DNA from: Methanoculleus marisnigri
Lineage (GTDB): Archaea > Halobacteriota > Methanomicrobia > Methanomicrobiales > Methanoculleaceae
DNA length: 13,058 nucleotides
Direction of reading: 5' to 3'
NCBI GenBank assembly: GCA_002503885.1
Contig: DASQ01000104.1
Coordinates: 1 to 13,058, forward strand
The notes beneath the pieces are model-generated. The model was not told where the DNA came from and did not search any database. It saw only the letters and a list, made by a program, of their open reading frames with translations. The stretch's first letter is position 1. Every line of letters begins with the position of its first letter. Below, piece by piece: positions 6,374-13,058 of this stretch. The position numbers and the translations under genes are program-made.

Positions 6374-6405
6374 GTGTCAACATTCAGAGGTTGACCATAT
6401 ACCTG
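6374..6405 (-). promoter_or_regulatory. Promoter of the GWCP operon with inverted repeat GTCAAC-N8-GTTGAC
   Basis: On the leftward strand a TATA box (GGTATATGG, about 6396-6403) lies 26 nt before the ATG at 6373, consistent with a leaderless mRNA. Between them sits a perfect inverted repeat, arms 6376-6381 and 6390-6395 with an 8-bp spacer. Its position immediately downstream of TATA is where an archaeal repressor would block polymerase recruitment. Autoregulation by the operon's own HTH protein is the simplest inference. Confidence 0.5.
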
Positions 6406-6592
6406 TTTCGATTTGTTTTCCCTCTGGCTCTCCTGCAGGGCCGTCTACATGCCGGAGGAGACCGGTATCCCCACCCATGCCTCTGCTGCTTGAGGAGGTG
6501 CTTCGAATCGCGTGTGCAGCAGTGCAAAGCGATGCACCGGGACAGCCGCACGAAAGGAAAACCTTAACAGCCCTGAAACTATTAGAGTGATT
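6406..6592. other. Divergent intergenic region between the GWCP operon and tetR
   Basis: No convincing gene is seen; short frames here lack ribosome-binding sites. A 7-bp inverted repeat CTGCTGC (6483-6489) / GCAGCAG (6516-6522) encloses 26 nt. An AT-rich ACTATTAG (6578-6585) is the best TATA candidate for the rightward tetR gene. Confidence 0.35.
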
Positions 6593-6610
6593 GGTCAGTC
6601 TAGACTGACC
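6593..6610. promoter_or_regulatory. Probable TetR operator, perfect 18-bp palindrome
   Basis: GGTCAGTCTAGACTGACC is a perfect 18-bp palindrome located 24 bp upstream of the tetR start codon. With ACTATTAG (6578-6585) as TATA box, transcription would begin inside or at the edge of the palindrome, so a bound TetR dimer would block initiation. TetR-family proteins typically bind palindromes of this size in their own promoter. The site would control both tetR and the downstream aldo/keto reductase. Confidence 0.7.
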
Positions 6611-6634
6611 GGCCACTCCAGGAAGTAGACCAGT

Positions 6635-7213
6635 ATGACCGAGGTCAGGAACGAAAAAAAGACGGCCATCGCCGATACGGCCGTCAGGCTCTTCACGGAA
6701 CGAGGGTTCCACGGCACCCCTACGTCGCTGATCGCGCGCGAGGCAGGTGTCTCGAACGGGACGCTCTTCCACTACTTCCCGACAAAGGAGGAACTCATCA
6801 ACTTCGCTTACTACGAGATCAAGGGCCGGATGGCAAATGAGATCGCCCGGGGCGTGGAAGAGGGGCGGACAAACGAGGACAAGGTACGGAGGATCTGGCG
6901 CAACGCGATCCTCTGGGGGGTCGACCATCCCGACGAGTACATGTTCGTCCAGCAGTTCCGCTCGTCCCCGTTCATCAAGAAACTGCCCCCGGAAGAGGTC
7001 CTGAAGGACGCCGCGGCCGCGTTCGAGGTGCTTACCGAAATCATCGGGGAGAGCTGCCTGAGGGATATGGAAATCGAGGTCGCCTTCGCTGTGATATATT
7101 CTCCGATCGACGCGGTTGTCAGGTCGATCATCAACTCGGGCGGAGACCTCGAACGAGACCGGTTGATCGACGCCTCGTTCGGTATCGTGTGGAGAGGCAT
7201 GACGGGCGAATGA
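6635..7213 (+). CDS. TetR/AcrR family transcriptional regulator
   Basis: A 192-residue protein with a canonical TetR N-terminal DNA-binding domain: KKTAIADTAVRLFTERGFHG (8-27), then the helix-turn-helix TSLIAREAGVSNGTLFHYFP (30-49) and KEELI. The C-terminal three quarters are all-helical, the variable ligand-binding and dimerisation domain, so the inducer cannot be predicted. A perfect palindrome 24 bp upstream is the likely operator, implying autorepression. The gene is followed after 17 bp by an Fe-S aldo/keto reductase, whose ribosome-binding site overlaps the region just past this stop; the pair is almost certainly one transcript. The reductase's substrate or a related toxic or redox-active compound is a reasonable inducer guess. 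Confidence 0.93.
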   Translation: MTEVRNEKKTAIADTAVRLFTERGFHGTPTSLIAREAGVSNGTLFHYFPTKEELINFAYYEIKGRMANEIARGVEEGRTNEDKVRRIWRNAILWGVDHPDEYMFVQQFRSSPFIKKLPPEEVLKDAAAAFEVLTEIIGESCLRDMEIEVAFAVIYSPIDAVVRSIINSGGDLERDRLIDASFGIVWRGMTGE

Positions 7214-7230
7214 CGGAGGAGGTACTGACA

Positions 7231-8439
7231 ATGCTTTATCGGACGATGGAAAAGACCGGCGACGAACTCTCGGTGCTGGGTTTTGGCTGCATGAGGCTGC
7301 CGAGGAAGGGTATGGGAATCGATGAAGAGCGGGCGATTCGGCAGATCAGGTACGCCGTCGACCAAGGGGTGAACTACGTCGACACCGCGTTGATCTACCC
7401 GGGGAGCGAGCAACTGCTCGGCCGTGCGCTCGCCGACGGCTACCGGGAGAAGGTCAAGCTGGCGACGAAACTGCCGCATATGCTCGTTACATCCCGCGAG
7501 GATATGGATAAGATGCTCGATCTCCAGCTCAAGACCTTAAAGACGGACCATATCGACTACTACCTCATCCACAGCCTGACGAGCACTGAGGGCTGGAGAC
7601 AGATGAAGGACCTCGGGGTCGCGGACTTTCTTGATGCGGCAAAGGCGGACGGACGCATTGTGAATGCGGGATTCTCATCGCACAGCGCCGTCGGCGACTT
7701 CAAGGAGATCGTCGACGACTACGACTGGGATTTCTGCCAGATCCAGTATAATTACTTAGACGAGATGAACCAGGCGGGAACCGAGGGACTCAGGTATGCG
7801 GCCTCGAAGGGGCTCGGCGTCGTCATCATGGAGCCGCTGAGGGGCGGCTACCTTGCGAGGAACCCACCGGCGCCGGTGCAGGCCGTCTGGGACGAGGCCG
7901 ACGTGAAGAGGACGCCTGCCGAATGGGCGCTCCGCTGGGTATGGAACCACCCCGAGGTCACGGTGGTCCTCTCGGGGATGAACGACGAGCAGCATATCGA
8001 GGAGAATATCAGGGTCGCCGGGGAAGCCAATCCGAATTCCCTCACCAAAAAGGAACTCGATATCGTCGGCCGGGCGGCGGAGGCATATCGTGCGACAAAT
8101 CGGGTGGGCTGTACCGGGTGCCGGTACTGCATGCCCTGCCCGGCGGGCGTGAACATCCCCGGATGTTTTGAAGCCTACAATACCGACAGTGGAACGCTCC
8201 AGTCGAAGGTGATGTACCACCTCCGGGTCGGCGGGAAGATGGACGGAGCGAAACCAGCGTATGCGTCGTTATGCAAGGATTGCGGCAAGTGCGTGAAGGT
8301 ATGCCCCCAGCACCTCCCTATCCCGGAGGTGCTCCGGGAGGTCGCGAGAGATTACGAGACCCTCGGCGCCCGGGTCATAGGAGGCGCAACGGTATATGCG
8401 CTCAGGCTCATGCGCTGGAACACGATGAGGAATGCCTGA
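7231..8439 (+). CDS. Aldo/keto reductase with C-terminal double [4Fe-4S] domain
   Basis: A 402-residue protein; the ATG at 7231 is chosen because GGAGGAGG lies 8 nt upstream and the family N-terminus MLYRTMEKTGDELSVLGFGC starts here. Residues 1-285 form the AKR TIM barrel with catalytic-tetrad candidates Asp51, Tyr56 (YVDTALIYP), Lys80 (LATK) and His114 (YYLIHS). The C-terminal part carries C294-x2-C297-x2-C300-x2-C303-P and C348-x2-C351-x2-C354-x3-C358-P, typical ferredoxin-like [4Fe-4S] ligands. Such fusions are common in anaerobic archaea and bacteria and are annotated as Fe-S aldo/keto reductases; physiological substrate and electron donor are unknown. The Fe-S domain suggests electron transfer from ferredoxin or similar rather than simple NADPH use (inference). 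It is cytosolic and co-transcribed with the preceding TetR. Confidence 0.95.
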   Translation: MLYRTMEKTGDELSVLGFGCMRLPRKGMGIDEERAIRQIRYAVDQGVNYVDTALIYPGSEQLLGRALADGYREKVKLATKLPHMLVTSREDMDKMLDLQLKTLKTDHIDYYLIHSLTSTEGWRQMKDLGVADFLDAAKADGRIVNAGFSSHSAVGDFKEIVDDYDWDFCQIQYNYLDEMNQAGTEGLRYAASKGLGVVIMEPLRGGYLARNPPAPVQAVWDEADVKRTPAEWALRWVWNHPEVTVVLSGMNDEQHIEENIRVAGEANPNSLTKKELDIVGRAAEAYRATNRVGCTGCRYCMPCPAGVNIPGCFEAYNTDSGTLQSKVMYHLRVGGKMDGAKPAYASLCKDCGKCVKVCPQHLPIPEVLREVARDYETLGARVIGGATVYALRLMRWNTMRNA

Positions 8440-8457
8440 AACTGCCCCCATAACCCG

Positions 8458-8466
8458 TTTTTATTT
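8458..8466 (+). terminator. U-rich terminator after the aldo/keto reductase
   Basis: The T-rich run TTTTTATTT begins 18 nt after the stop codon, preceded by a C-rich stretch. This is a typical archaeal oligo-U termination signal, here ending the tetR-AKR transcript. Confidence 0.5.
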
Positions 8467-8557
8467 CATGCGGTTTCCACGTCCCGGGACTGCGCAATCG
8501 GGCTCCGGCAGCACCTCCGACCGGGATGGCGCCGGACCCGCGCCCGGAAGCCGATCA

Positions 8558-8592
8558 GAATATTAATCCCCGCCGCCCTAAAACAGGGTCAT
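8558..8592 (+). promoter_or_regulatory. Promoter of the DUF169 gene
   Basis: GAATATTAAT (8558-8567) is a good archaeal TATA box. With the usual spacing of about 26 nt, transcription starts near 8589, only a few bases before the ATG at 8593. The mRNA would be nearly leaderless, although a weak AGGG (8585-8588) is present. Confidence 0.5.
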
Positions 8593-9363
8593 ATGGATAC
8601 AGCACTGCGCGACGCCTACATCGAACTCCACGAGAAGTACTTCCCCGGGACCGAACTCCCGATCGCCTTCGAGGTCGGGGGCGCGACCGAAGGGGTGGAG
8701 AAGGCCCCCGCACCGAAGGGCTGGAGGTGCTTCGTCTGCGACCTCACAAAGGTGAGAAACGGCAAGAGCCTCGTCTTTTCCGAGGACTCGATCGGGTGCC
8801 GCGGGGGAAGGTTCTACCTCGGCTACGACGCCGAACGGTTCCCCGACTTCCGCTACTTCCTCTCCTACGGGAAGCCCGGCGTTATGGAGGGGGAGCGCTA
8901 CAAGCAGACGCCGGAGATCGTGGACGAACTCGACCGGGGAACCACCCGGATACCCACGAAGGGAAAGGAGATCGTCTTCAAGCGCTGGGACAACCTGACG
9001 GATGCGGACAACCCGGACGCCGTCGTCTTCTTCGCCCGGCCGGAGGTGCTCTCCGGTCTCTTCACGCTTGCAAACTTCGACCAGGCCGACCCGAACGGAG
9101 TTATCTGCCCGTTCGGTGCCGGGTGCAGCTCGGTCTTCTACTTCCCCTGGCTCGAGCAGCAGAACGAGAGCCCGAAGGCGGTACTCGGGATGTTCGACCC
9201 CTCGGCACGGCCCTGCGTCCCGCTGGATGTCCTGACGATGGCCTTCCCCATGAAGAAATTTGAGAAGGTGGTCGGCTACATGGATGAGAGTTTCCTCATC
9301 ACGGGCTCCTGGGAGAAGGTGATGAAGAAGATTGCCCGAAGCAACGCGCTCAATTCACCCTGA
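8593..9363 (+). CDS. DUF169 domain-containing protein
   Basis: A 256-residue soluble protein of the DUF169 family, widespread in methanogens and other anaerobes, of unknown function. Family features visible are WRCFVCDL (44-51), SIGCRGGRFYLGY (66-78), ICPFGAGCSSVFYFPW (171-186) and the late MFDPSARPCVPLDVLTMAFP block (200-219). Cys46, Cys49, Cys69, Cys172, Cys178 and Cys208 could provide metal or thiol ligands; their pairing is not established. There is no signal peptide or membrane segment. The gene has its own TATA box and a near-leaderless start, and it ends 20 bp from the convergent dienelactone-hydrolase-like gene. It is therefore a single-gene unit with no functional clue from neighbours. 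Confidence 0.93.
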   Translation: MDTALRDAYIELHEKYFPGTELPIAFEVGGATEGVEKAPAPKGWRCFVCDLTKVRNGKSLVFSEDSIGCRGGRFYLGYDAERFPDFRYFLSYGKPGVMEGERYKQTPEIVDELDRGTTRIPTKGKEIVFKRWDNLTDADNPDAVVFFARPEVLSGLFTLANFDQADPNGVICPFGAGCSSVFYFPWLEQQNESPKAVLGMFDPSARPCVPLDVLTMAFPMKKFEKVVGYMDESFLITGSWEKVMKKIARSNALNSP

Positions 9364-9383
9364 AAACGTGGCCGGGCGGGGGG

Positions 9384-10142
9384 TCAGCCGAGCGTCCGGT
9401 TGAAGAACCCTACCATCTCCCCATAGGCACTCTCTGCGACAGGACTTTCCGAGAGCTCTCCGCCCTCGATCATGAACCCGTGGGGCTCGCCCTGGTAGAC
9501 CTTGAGCTCGAAGTATTTGCCGGCCTCGTCCAGAGCGGTCGCATACCGGTAGATATCGACCACCGGGCTTGCTTCATCCGCCGTGCCGTGGATGATCAGC
9601 ATCGGGTCGGTGATATTGTCGATCAGGATTGCAGGTGGGGTCCCGTTCGCCTGCCCGCCGGAGTAAGGGAAGCCATACCAGGCGACACCCGAGCGGAACT
9701 CCTCTATCTGAGGCATGAAGAGCATCGTGTAGCGTCCGCCGGCGCAGAACCCCGTCAGGCCGAGGCTGCTTGAGTTAACCTCGGGCCGGGTCTCAAGATA
9801 CGTGACCGTGTCCCGGACCAGCCCCTCCATCACGGCATCCTCCGGTGACTCGTTAAAGGTCTGCCACTCCGGGGCGATGACGACGAACCCCTCCCCGGCA
9901 AAGCGGTCGACCATATCCTGGTAGCCGACCTCCAGGCCGTTGAAGGAGTGGATCAGCACCACGGCCGGATACGGTCCGCCGTCCCCGGGCGTTGTGATGT
10001 AGGCCGGATAACTCTGGCCGCCGCTCTGGATGTTCACCGTCGTTCCGTTCCGCATCCCGGCAGTCCCGACGTCGGTGGCGCTGACGCAGCCGACGAGGAG
10101 AAGCAGGGATACAACCGCCGCAAGCAGGATAACGTTTCTCAT
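9384..10142 (-). CDS. Lipoprotein dienelactone-hydrolase family enzyme
   Basis: A 252-residue alpha/beta hydrolase. I place the start at 10142: GGGAGGG lies just upstream, and the N-terminus MRNVILLAAVVSLLLLVGC is a lipoprotein-type signal with lipobox LVGC (Cys19). The mature enzyme is therefore expected outside the cell, anchored to the membrane. The catalytic triad resembles dienelactone hydrolase: Cys133 in GFCAGGRY, Asp189 in HGTADEASP and His221 in GEPHGF; IHSFNGL (64-70) fits the oxyanion region. The natural substrate is unlikely to be dienelactone in a methanogen, and an ester or thioester hydrolase role is inferred. Longer upstream starts extend across a TATA box and palindrome and are rejected. 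The next upstream gene on the same strand is the secreted C69 hydrolase, but a terminator and a separate promoter lie between them. Confidence 0.92.
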   Translation of the reverse strand: MRNVILLAAVVSLLLLVGCVSATDVGTAGMRNGTTVNIQSGGQSYPAYITTPGDGGPYPAVVLIHSFNGLEVGYQDMVDRFAGEGFVVIAPEWQTFNESPEDAVMEGLVRDTVTYLETRPEVNSSSLGLTGFCAGGRYTMLFMPQIEEFRSGVAWYGFPYSGGQANGTPPAILIDNITDPMLIIHGTADEASPVVDIYRYATALDEAGKYFELKVYQGEPHGFMIEGGELSESPVAESAYGEMVGFFNRTLG

Positions 10143-10158
10143 GGGTTTCCCTCCCTCA

Positions 10159-10193
10159 GGGGGTGCACCCCCATCCGGCTCACGCCATATAAC
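10159..10193 (-). promoter_or_regulatory. Promoter of the DLH gene with 14-bp palindrome at the predicted start site
   Basis: On the leftward strand GTTATATG (10186-10193) is the TATA box, and transcription would start near 10164. Exactly there lies GGGGGTGCACCCCC (10159-10172), a perfect 14-bp palindrome, just upstream of the GGGAGGG ribosome-binding site. It could be a repressor operator or an RNA hairpin in the short leader. Confidence 0.5.
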
Positions 10194-10324
10194 AGTGTCG
10201 CCCGGCGAAGGCGGAGGGGCAGGTCGGGGGGAATCCCGGCGACAGATGAGGCGGTGCGGGACGGGAAGAATAGATTCTGGCGTTTGGACCCGTGCGCAGC
10301 CGGTCAGGCCCGGTCGGAAACCCA

Positions 10325-10338
10325 ATAAAAAAGAGAAG
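10325..10338 (-). terminator. U-rich terminator after the C69 hydrolase gene
   Basis: On the leftward strand CTTCTCTTTTTTATT follows the TGA (10342-10340) by a few bases. It is a pyrimidine-rich tract with six consecutive T, a standard archaeal termination signal. Confidence 0.6.
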
Positions 10339-10339
10339 G

Positions 10340-12160
10340 TCAGAGGAGAGCCCGGATATCCGGAAACGTCACATTTTTCGGAACCCACACACTGCTGCCG
10401 GTATAGTTCAGCCCGCCGGTGGCACGAAGATCTTCAAGTTGGTAGACCCGTGGCCCGTACTGGTACCCGGTCTCGTTCAGCCACCATCCCGGATACCCGG
10501 GCTCCTCGACCGCCTCCGTCGTCGGGTCGGTGATGAGGCCGTTTGCGTATGTGACGATAAGCGTGCCCGACAGATCGTGCCACTCGTCGATGATCTCATC
10601 GCCCCGAGAGACGGTGAAGTTCGTAAGGAGACGTGCCGCCCCTTCCTCGTCGCCGGCAGCGATGAGTTCGACCGCCTCTCTGTCGGTCGCCTGCACGAGG
10701 GCTATCGACTCGGCCTCGAGCTCGTCCTGCTCTGCGAGGATAGTATCGATCATCGCGTCGTAGCGGAGCATGGCCCAGTTCGTTAAGAGGTCGAACGTCC
10801 AGTACGCGGTGTTATAATCGTATTTCAACCGGTCGCCGGTCGCGTATGCGGCGGATACGTTCGTTGAGCCTGCATACATCGGCGCGTAGACCGTCTCGTA
10901 CGCGACCGCCGGACCGAACCAGAGCACTCCTCCTACCGGGTCGGGGAGAGACGACCGGGCCTGGGCGACGTAACTGTAGCTGCAGAAGACCGCCGAGACC
11001 GGCCGCGGGTTTGCCCCGGCACGGACCTCCATGTACGACTCGTTCTGGAAATCCGTGTGGGCATCGGCAGGCCCTAAGTACCGGTACGGGTTCCCGAACG
11101 GTCCTGCGGCCTCGCCGGCTGTGAGGTCGAGATCGGTCCCCTCATAGTGATCCCGGAAGAGCGAGAACGCCCCGGTGAGGTTGACCTTCTCGTCGGGTGT
11201 AACGGTGAACGGGTACGCCGTTGTGTACGAATTCTCGACGTACGGACTCAGGTTGAGCGACGGGGCGAGGATATCCTGTATTCGCCAGACCCGCATCAGC
11301 GAGTAGTAGGGATGCGAATACTCACCGTAGCTGACGGTCTCGAGCCAGTCGAGGGGGCCGTCTGCAGGGGACCACAGGCCTGCCTTCTCCACCTTACTGA
11401 AGAGATCTCTGGAGTACAGCATATCCGGATCTCCCGGGGCAACCTCGCGGATCCTGAACTCGTTTGCCGCAACAAAGACTTCCCCGTCAGGGATTCTCTG
11501 TGCGGCCCAGAGGCCCCCGCCGTCCACCTCATCGAGGCTCGAGCAGATCTCGATGACCCACGCCTCCTCCGGGTCGGCGAAGATGAGCGTCTCGCCGGTT
11601 CCGTAGTAGCCGTAGGTGTCGATCAGGTCGCCGACCAGTTCGACCGCTTCCCGTGCTTTCGTGCACCGCTCCATCGCCACGTCCGAGAGTTCTGAGGAGT
11701 AAAAGATCCGCTTTCCTTCGACTGCATCGAGCTCGACTTTCGCGTAATCGGTGCATTCGCCGGAGAGCAGCTGGTGGTCGTTCATCATACCGTACGACCC
11801 TGTGTAGTAGGCGTAGGTGTGCGGCACCTGATCGATATACCCGAGAATCAAGCGCGAATCAACGCTGCTCTCGCCTCCTGCCGCATCCGAACCGCTGTCC
11901 GGGTCGTAAACCACCGCTCTTTGCTCTCCGGGCGCATGGTCGGCCGCAGGGACATAGAGAAGGCTTATGTCGTCAATGTTCCTCCAGTCTTTTCCAACCC
12001 CGTCATTCGTATGCCCGACGTACATCGACCCGTCTTCTGATGCACCGGGCGTTATCGCAAAGGTGGTACATGCCGTTGCATTTACCGACACAAACAAGAA
12101 TGCGAAAAACAGGCACAGGCCGCTTCGTAAAAAACCAGTTCTACCGATACGCTTCTGCAT
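10340..12160 (-). CDS. Secreted peptidase family C69 (dipeptidase-type Ntn hydrolase)
   Basis: A 606-residue protein. The ATG at 12160 is preferred over an upstream in-frame TTG because a TATA box lies 24 nt before it, fitting a leaderless mRNA. Residues 1-30 are a signal peptide (basic MQKRIGR, hydrophobic LCLFFAFLFVSV, then NATA). Cleavage after Ala30 would expose Cys31 of CTTFAITPGASEDGSMYVGH, the N-terminal nucleophile of C69 dipeptidases; here the signal peptidase would directly create the active enzyme. Other family segments are YGMMNDHQLLSGECTDYA, GYYGTGETLIFADPEEAWVI and ANEFRIREVAP. It carries many N-x-S/T sites, compatible with archaeal surface glycosylation. Bacterial cytosolic C69 enzymes are shorter, about 470 residues. 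Role: probably peptide or amide hydrolysis at the cell surface; the substrate is unknown. Confidence 0.93.
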   Translation of the reverse strand: MQKRIGRTGFLRSGLCLFFAFLFVSVNATACTTFAITPGASEDGSMYVGHTNDGVGKDWRNIDDISLLYVPAADHAPGEQRAVVYDPDSGSDAAGGESSVDSRLILGYIDQVPHTYAYYTGSYGMMNDHQLLSGECTDYAKVELDAVEGKRIFYSSELSDVAMERCTKAREAVELVGDLIDTYGYYGTGETLIFADPEEAWVIEICSSLDEVDGGGLWAAQRIPDGEVFVAANEFRIREVAPGDPDMLYSRDLFSKVEKAGLWSPADGPLDWLETVSYGEYSHPYYSLMRVWRIQDILAPSLNLSPYVENSYTTAYPFTVTPDEKVNLTGAFSLFRDHYEGTDLDLTAGEAAGPFGNPYRYLGPADAHTDFQNESYMEVRAGANPRPVSAVFCSYSYVAQARSSLPDPVGGVLWFGPAVAYETVYAPMYAGSTNVSAAYATGDRLKYDYNTAYWTFDLLTNWAMLRYDAMIDTILAEQDELEAESIALVQATDREAVELIAAGDEEGAARLLTNFTVSRGDEIIDEWHDLSGTLIVTYANGLITDPTTEAVEEPGYPGWWLNETGYQYGPRVYQLEDLRATGGLNYTGSSVWVPKNVTFPDIRALL

Positions 12161-12179
12161 AAAGAAAAGAGACAACCCT

Positions 12180-12188
12180 TATTTAAAA
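12180..12188 (-). promoter_or_regulatory. TATA box of the C69 hydrolase gene
   Basis: On the leftward strand TTTTAAATA is centred 24 nt upstream of the ATG at 12160, implying a leaderless transcript. Two A-tracts upstream (plus-strand T-runs 12210-12216 and 12220-12225) may bend the DNA and strengthen the promoter. Confidence 0.6.
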
Positions 12189-12657
12189 GGATAACGGATT
12201 GTTTGTCGCTTTTTTTGGATTTTTTCGGAGAAATGACACGCCATTGTTTGACCTTTTGCCCATACAAATGTAATGGGGCCTGTTTCTCAGGCACGGTAAA
12301 AATCGTCGGGCGGATGCCATCGCCGGCAGGACGCCATGCATATCCATCTAATCTTCAGTAATGGTAATTAGTCCAATCGATCCTGAATACGTGCTATCAC
12401 AGTGGGGCAATCTCCAATACAGCGCCAGCCTGCTAGCGTTACCGTCTAATCGGCACCACAACTCATCCGCTCCGACCCCGCCCGGGGACTCTCTCTTCAC
12501 CGACCGGCATACACCCCGGCCCTCGTGGATTCACACCGATCTGGTGTCCTGGTGCTCTGCGATCGTTCGTTCTCCCCGGTGTGCCCGGGGCTCTCATCAT
12601 TTCCGATTGGCGGCTTCGTTCCATGCCCCGTCGGTCTCATTCCCTGTAGAAGAGTTA
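12189..12657. other. About 470 bp without a convincing gene
   Basis: The rightward frame across this region is arginine-, proline- and serine-rich and lacks recognisable domains or a ribosome-binding site, so I do not call it. Structures seen: GCCTG-TTTCT-CAGGC (around 12279-12293), and CCCCGG-TGTGC-CCGGGG (12574-12590), a strong 6-bp hairpin. The right part is GC-rich with several inverted segments. It may be the target flank of the adjacent insertion sequence or include non-coding RNA structure. Confidence 0.4.
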
Positions 12658-12820
12658 GTCAACTACCCCCGGTTAAAACCGGGGGCTTGCAGCGGGACCC
12701 CTTGCGGGGCACAGGGCTGCAATGTAATCGGTGCGAAGGTTGACGGTTCAAAAGACGTCCTTATTCGCACGGGCCGGTTGACGCGGCCCCTACCGATTAT
12801 CCGTGGAACCACGGAATCAC
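12658..12820 (-). ncRNA. Candidate omega-RNA region overlapping the tnpB 3' end
   Basis: In IS200/IS605-type elements the guide RNA of TnpB is made from the 3' end of tnpB and the right end of the element, with the guide taken from flanking DNA. Here the tnpB tail (residues about 90-131) is a low-complexity extension, and the stop codon abuts a strong hairpin (12666-12685). On the leftward strand the sequence then reads TAGTTGAC. The boundary near 12658 and the extent are guesses from this layout. Confidence 0.3.
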
Positions 12821-13058
12821 CGGCTACCTTTCGTAAATGGTTCAGAGCGCCGTTGACATCGGCGTTGATCAGGGTGCCCAGAGCACTCCGGTACAGTCCT
12901 CGCTTGATCCGCCGCTTCCTCCCATAGGGCGGTTTTCGGATCGGGTCGAGCGCGAGAGCGTCCACCTGCGAGGTGTATGCCTCGGAGTGCGAGTCATCGA
13001 ACCGGATACCATACCCCTCGCACTTGCTCTTCAGCTTCTGCCGGAACTTGTGGAAGGG
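12663..13058 (-). CDS. tnpB: IS200/IS605-family TnpB (RNA-guided nuclease), C-terminal part
   Basis: The frame is open from the right window edge to TAG at 12663; 131 residues are visible and the N-terminus is outside. FDDSHSEAYTSQVDALALDP (20-39 of the visible part) and GTLINADVNGALNHLRKVAG (61-80) are the conserved TnpB/OrfB C-terminal blocks. Asp67 (codon 12860-12858) in NADVNGA fits the last RuvC catalytic acid. The segment between the two blocks, where most TnpB proteins carry a CxxC...CxxC zinc ribbon, has no cysteine at all (KPPYGRKRRIKRGLYRS). This matches a subset of archaeal TnpB-like proteins but could reduce activity. After position 90 the sequence is low-complexity and probably reflects RNA-coding DNA. 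Whether tnpA accompanies it cannot be seen. Confidence 0.85.
   Translation of the reverse strand, partial: PFHKFRQKLKSKCEGYGIRFDDSHSEAYTSQVDALALDPIRKPPYGRKRRIKRGLYRSALGTLINADVNGALNHLRKVAGDSVVPRIIGRGRVNRPVRIRTSFEPSTFAPITLQPCAPQGVPLQAPGFNRG
12666..12685. repeat. Right-end hairpin of the IS200/IS605-type element
   Basis: A 20-bp perfect inverted repeat: CCCCCGGTT, two bases, AACCGGGGG. It sits directly on the last codons of tnpB. Subterminal imperfect or perfect hairpins of this type are the recognition structures of IS200/IS605 elements, whose ends lack ordinary terminal inverted repeats. Confidence 0.65.

Noticed and set aside
8526..9263. 245-residue rightward ORF overlapping the DUF169 gene
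   Set aside because: Same-strand alternative frame, Arg/Gly/Pro-rich and without domains; the DUF169 frame carries the conserved family blocks.
12161..12175. Upstream TTG start for the C69 gene
   Set aside because: The TATA box at 12180-12188 places transcription start at about the ATG at 12160, so the TTG would lie outside the transcript.
12361..12927. 188-residue rightward ORF
   Set aside because: Its right half is antisense to tnpB and the rest is Ser/Pro/Arg-rich without motifs or a ribosome-binding site.

Overview
The window looks like chromosomal DNA of a methanogenic archaeon, most likely Methanomicrobiales and possibly Methanoculleus. The evidence is high GC, a coenzyme-F420-type luciferase-like oxidoreductase, archaeal TATA-box promoters with U-rich terminators, several near-leaderless starts, and a DUF1673-like gene family that I associate from memory with methanogens. 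The genus is inference; no rRNA or other marker gene is present.

Layout. Positions 1-35 hold the first 11 codons of a probable macro-domain gene running off the left edge. From 224 to 3384 three genes run leftward: an orphan ModF/YlmA-type ABC ATPase, an F420-dependent LLM oxidoreductase broken by a one-base frameshift, and a conserved helical-barrel protein of unknown function. From 3491 to 6373 lies a tightly packed leftward operon. An HTH regulator with a Cys cluster comes first, followed by four proteins that all begin with a short amphipathic segment ending in G-W-C-P. Their bodies differ: six-TM, four-TM, PH-like plus TM, and soluble. A 43-codon ORF sits exactly between two of them, overlapping both neighbours by 1 and 4 nt. 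This operon is the most interesting part of the window.

From 6593 to 8439 a rightward TetR regulator with a perfect 18-bp palindrome in its promoter is followed 17 bp later by an aldo/keto reductase carrying two [4Fe-4S] motifs. A DUF169 gene follows (8593-9363), convergent with a lipoprotein dienelactone-hydrolase-type enzyme (9384-10142) and then a secreted C69 Ntn-hydrolase (10340-12160). The right end has about 470 bp without a convincing gene and then the 3' part of an IS200/IS605-type tnpB (12663 to the window edge), whose stop codon abuts a strong hairpin typical of these element ends.

Working picture. The central operon looks like an autoregulated set of small membrane-associated proteins sharing one N-terminal tag, in an otherwise metabolic and envelope-related neighbourhood. 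The TetR-AKR pair looks like a separate inducible redox unit. All functions are read from motifs and recalled family features; nothing was searched.
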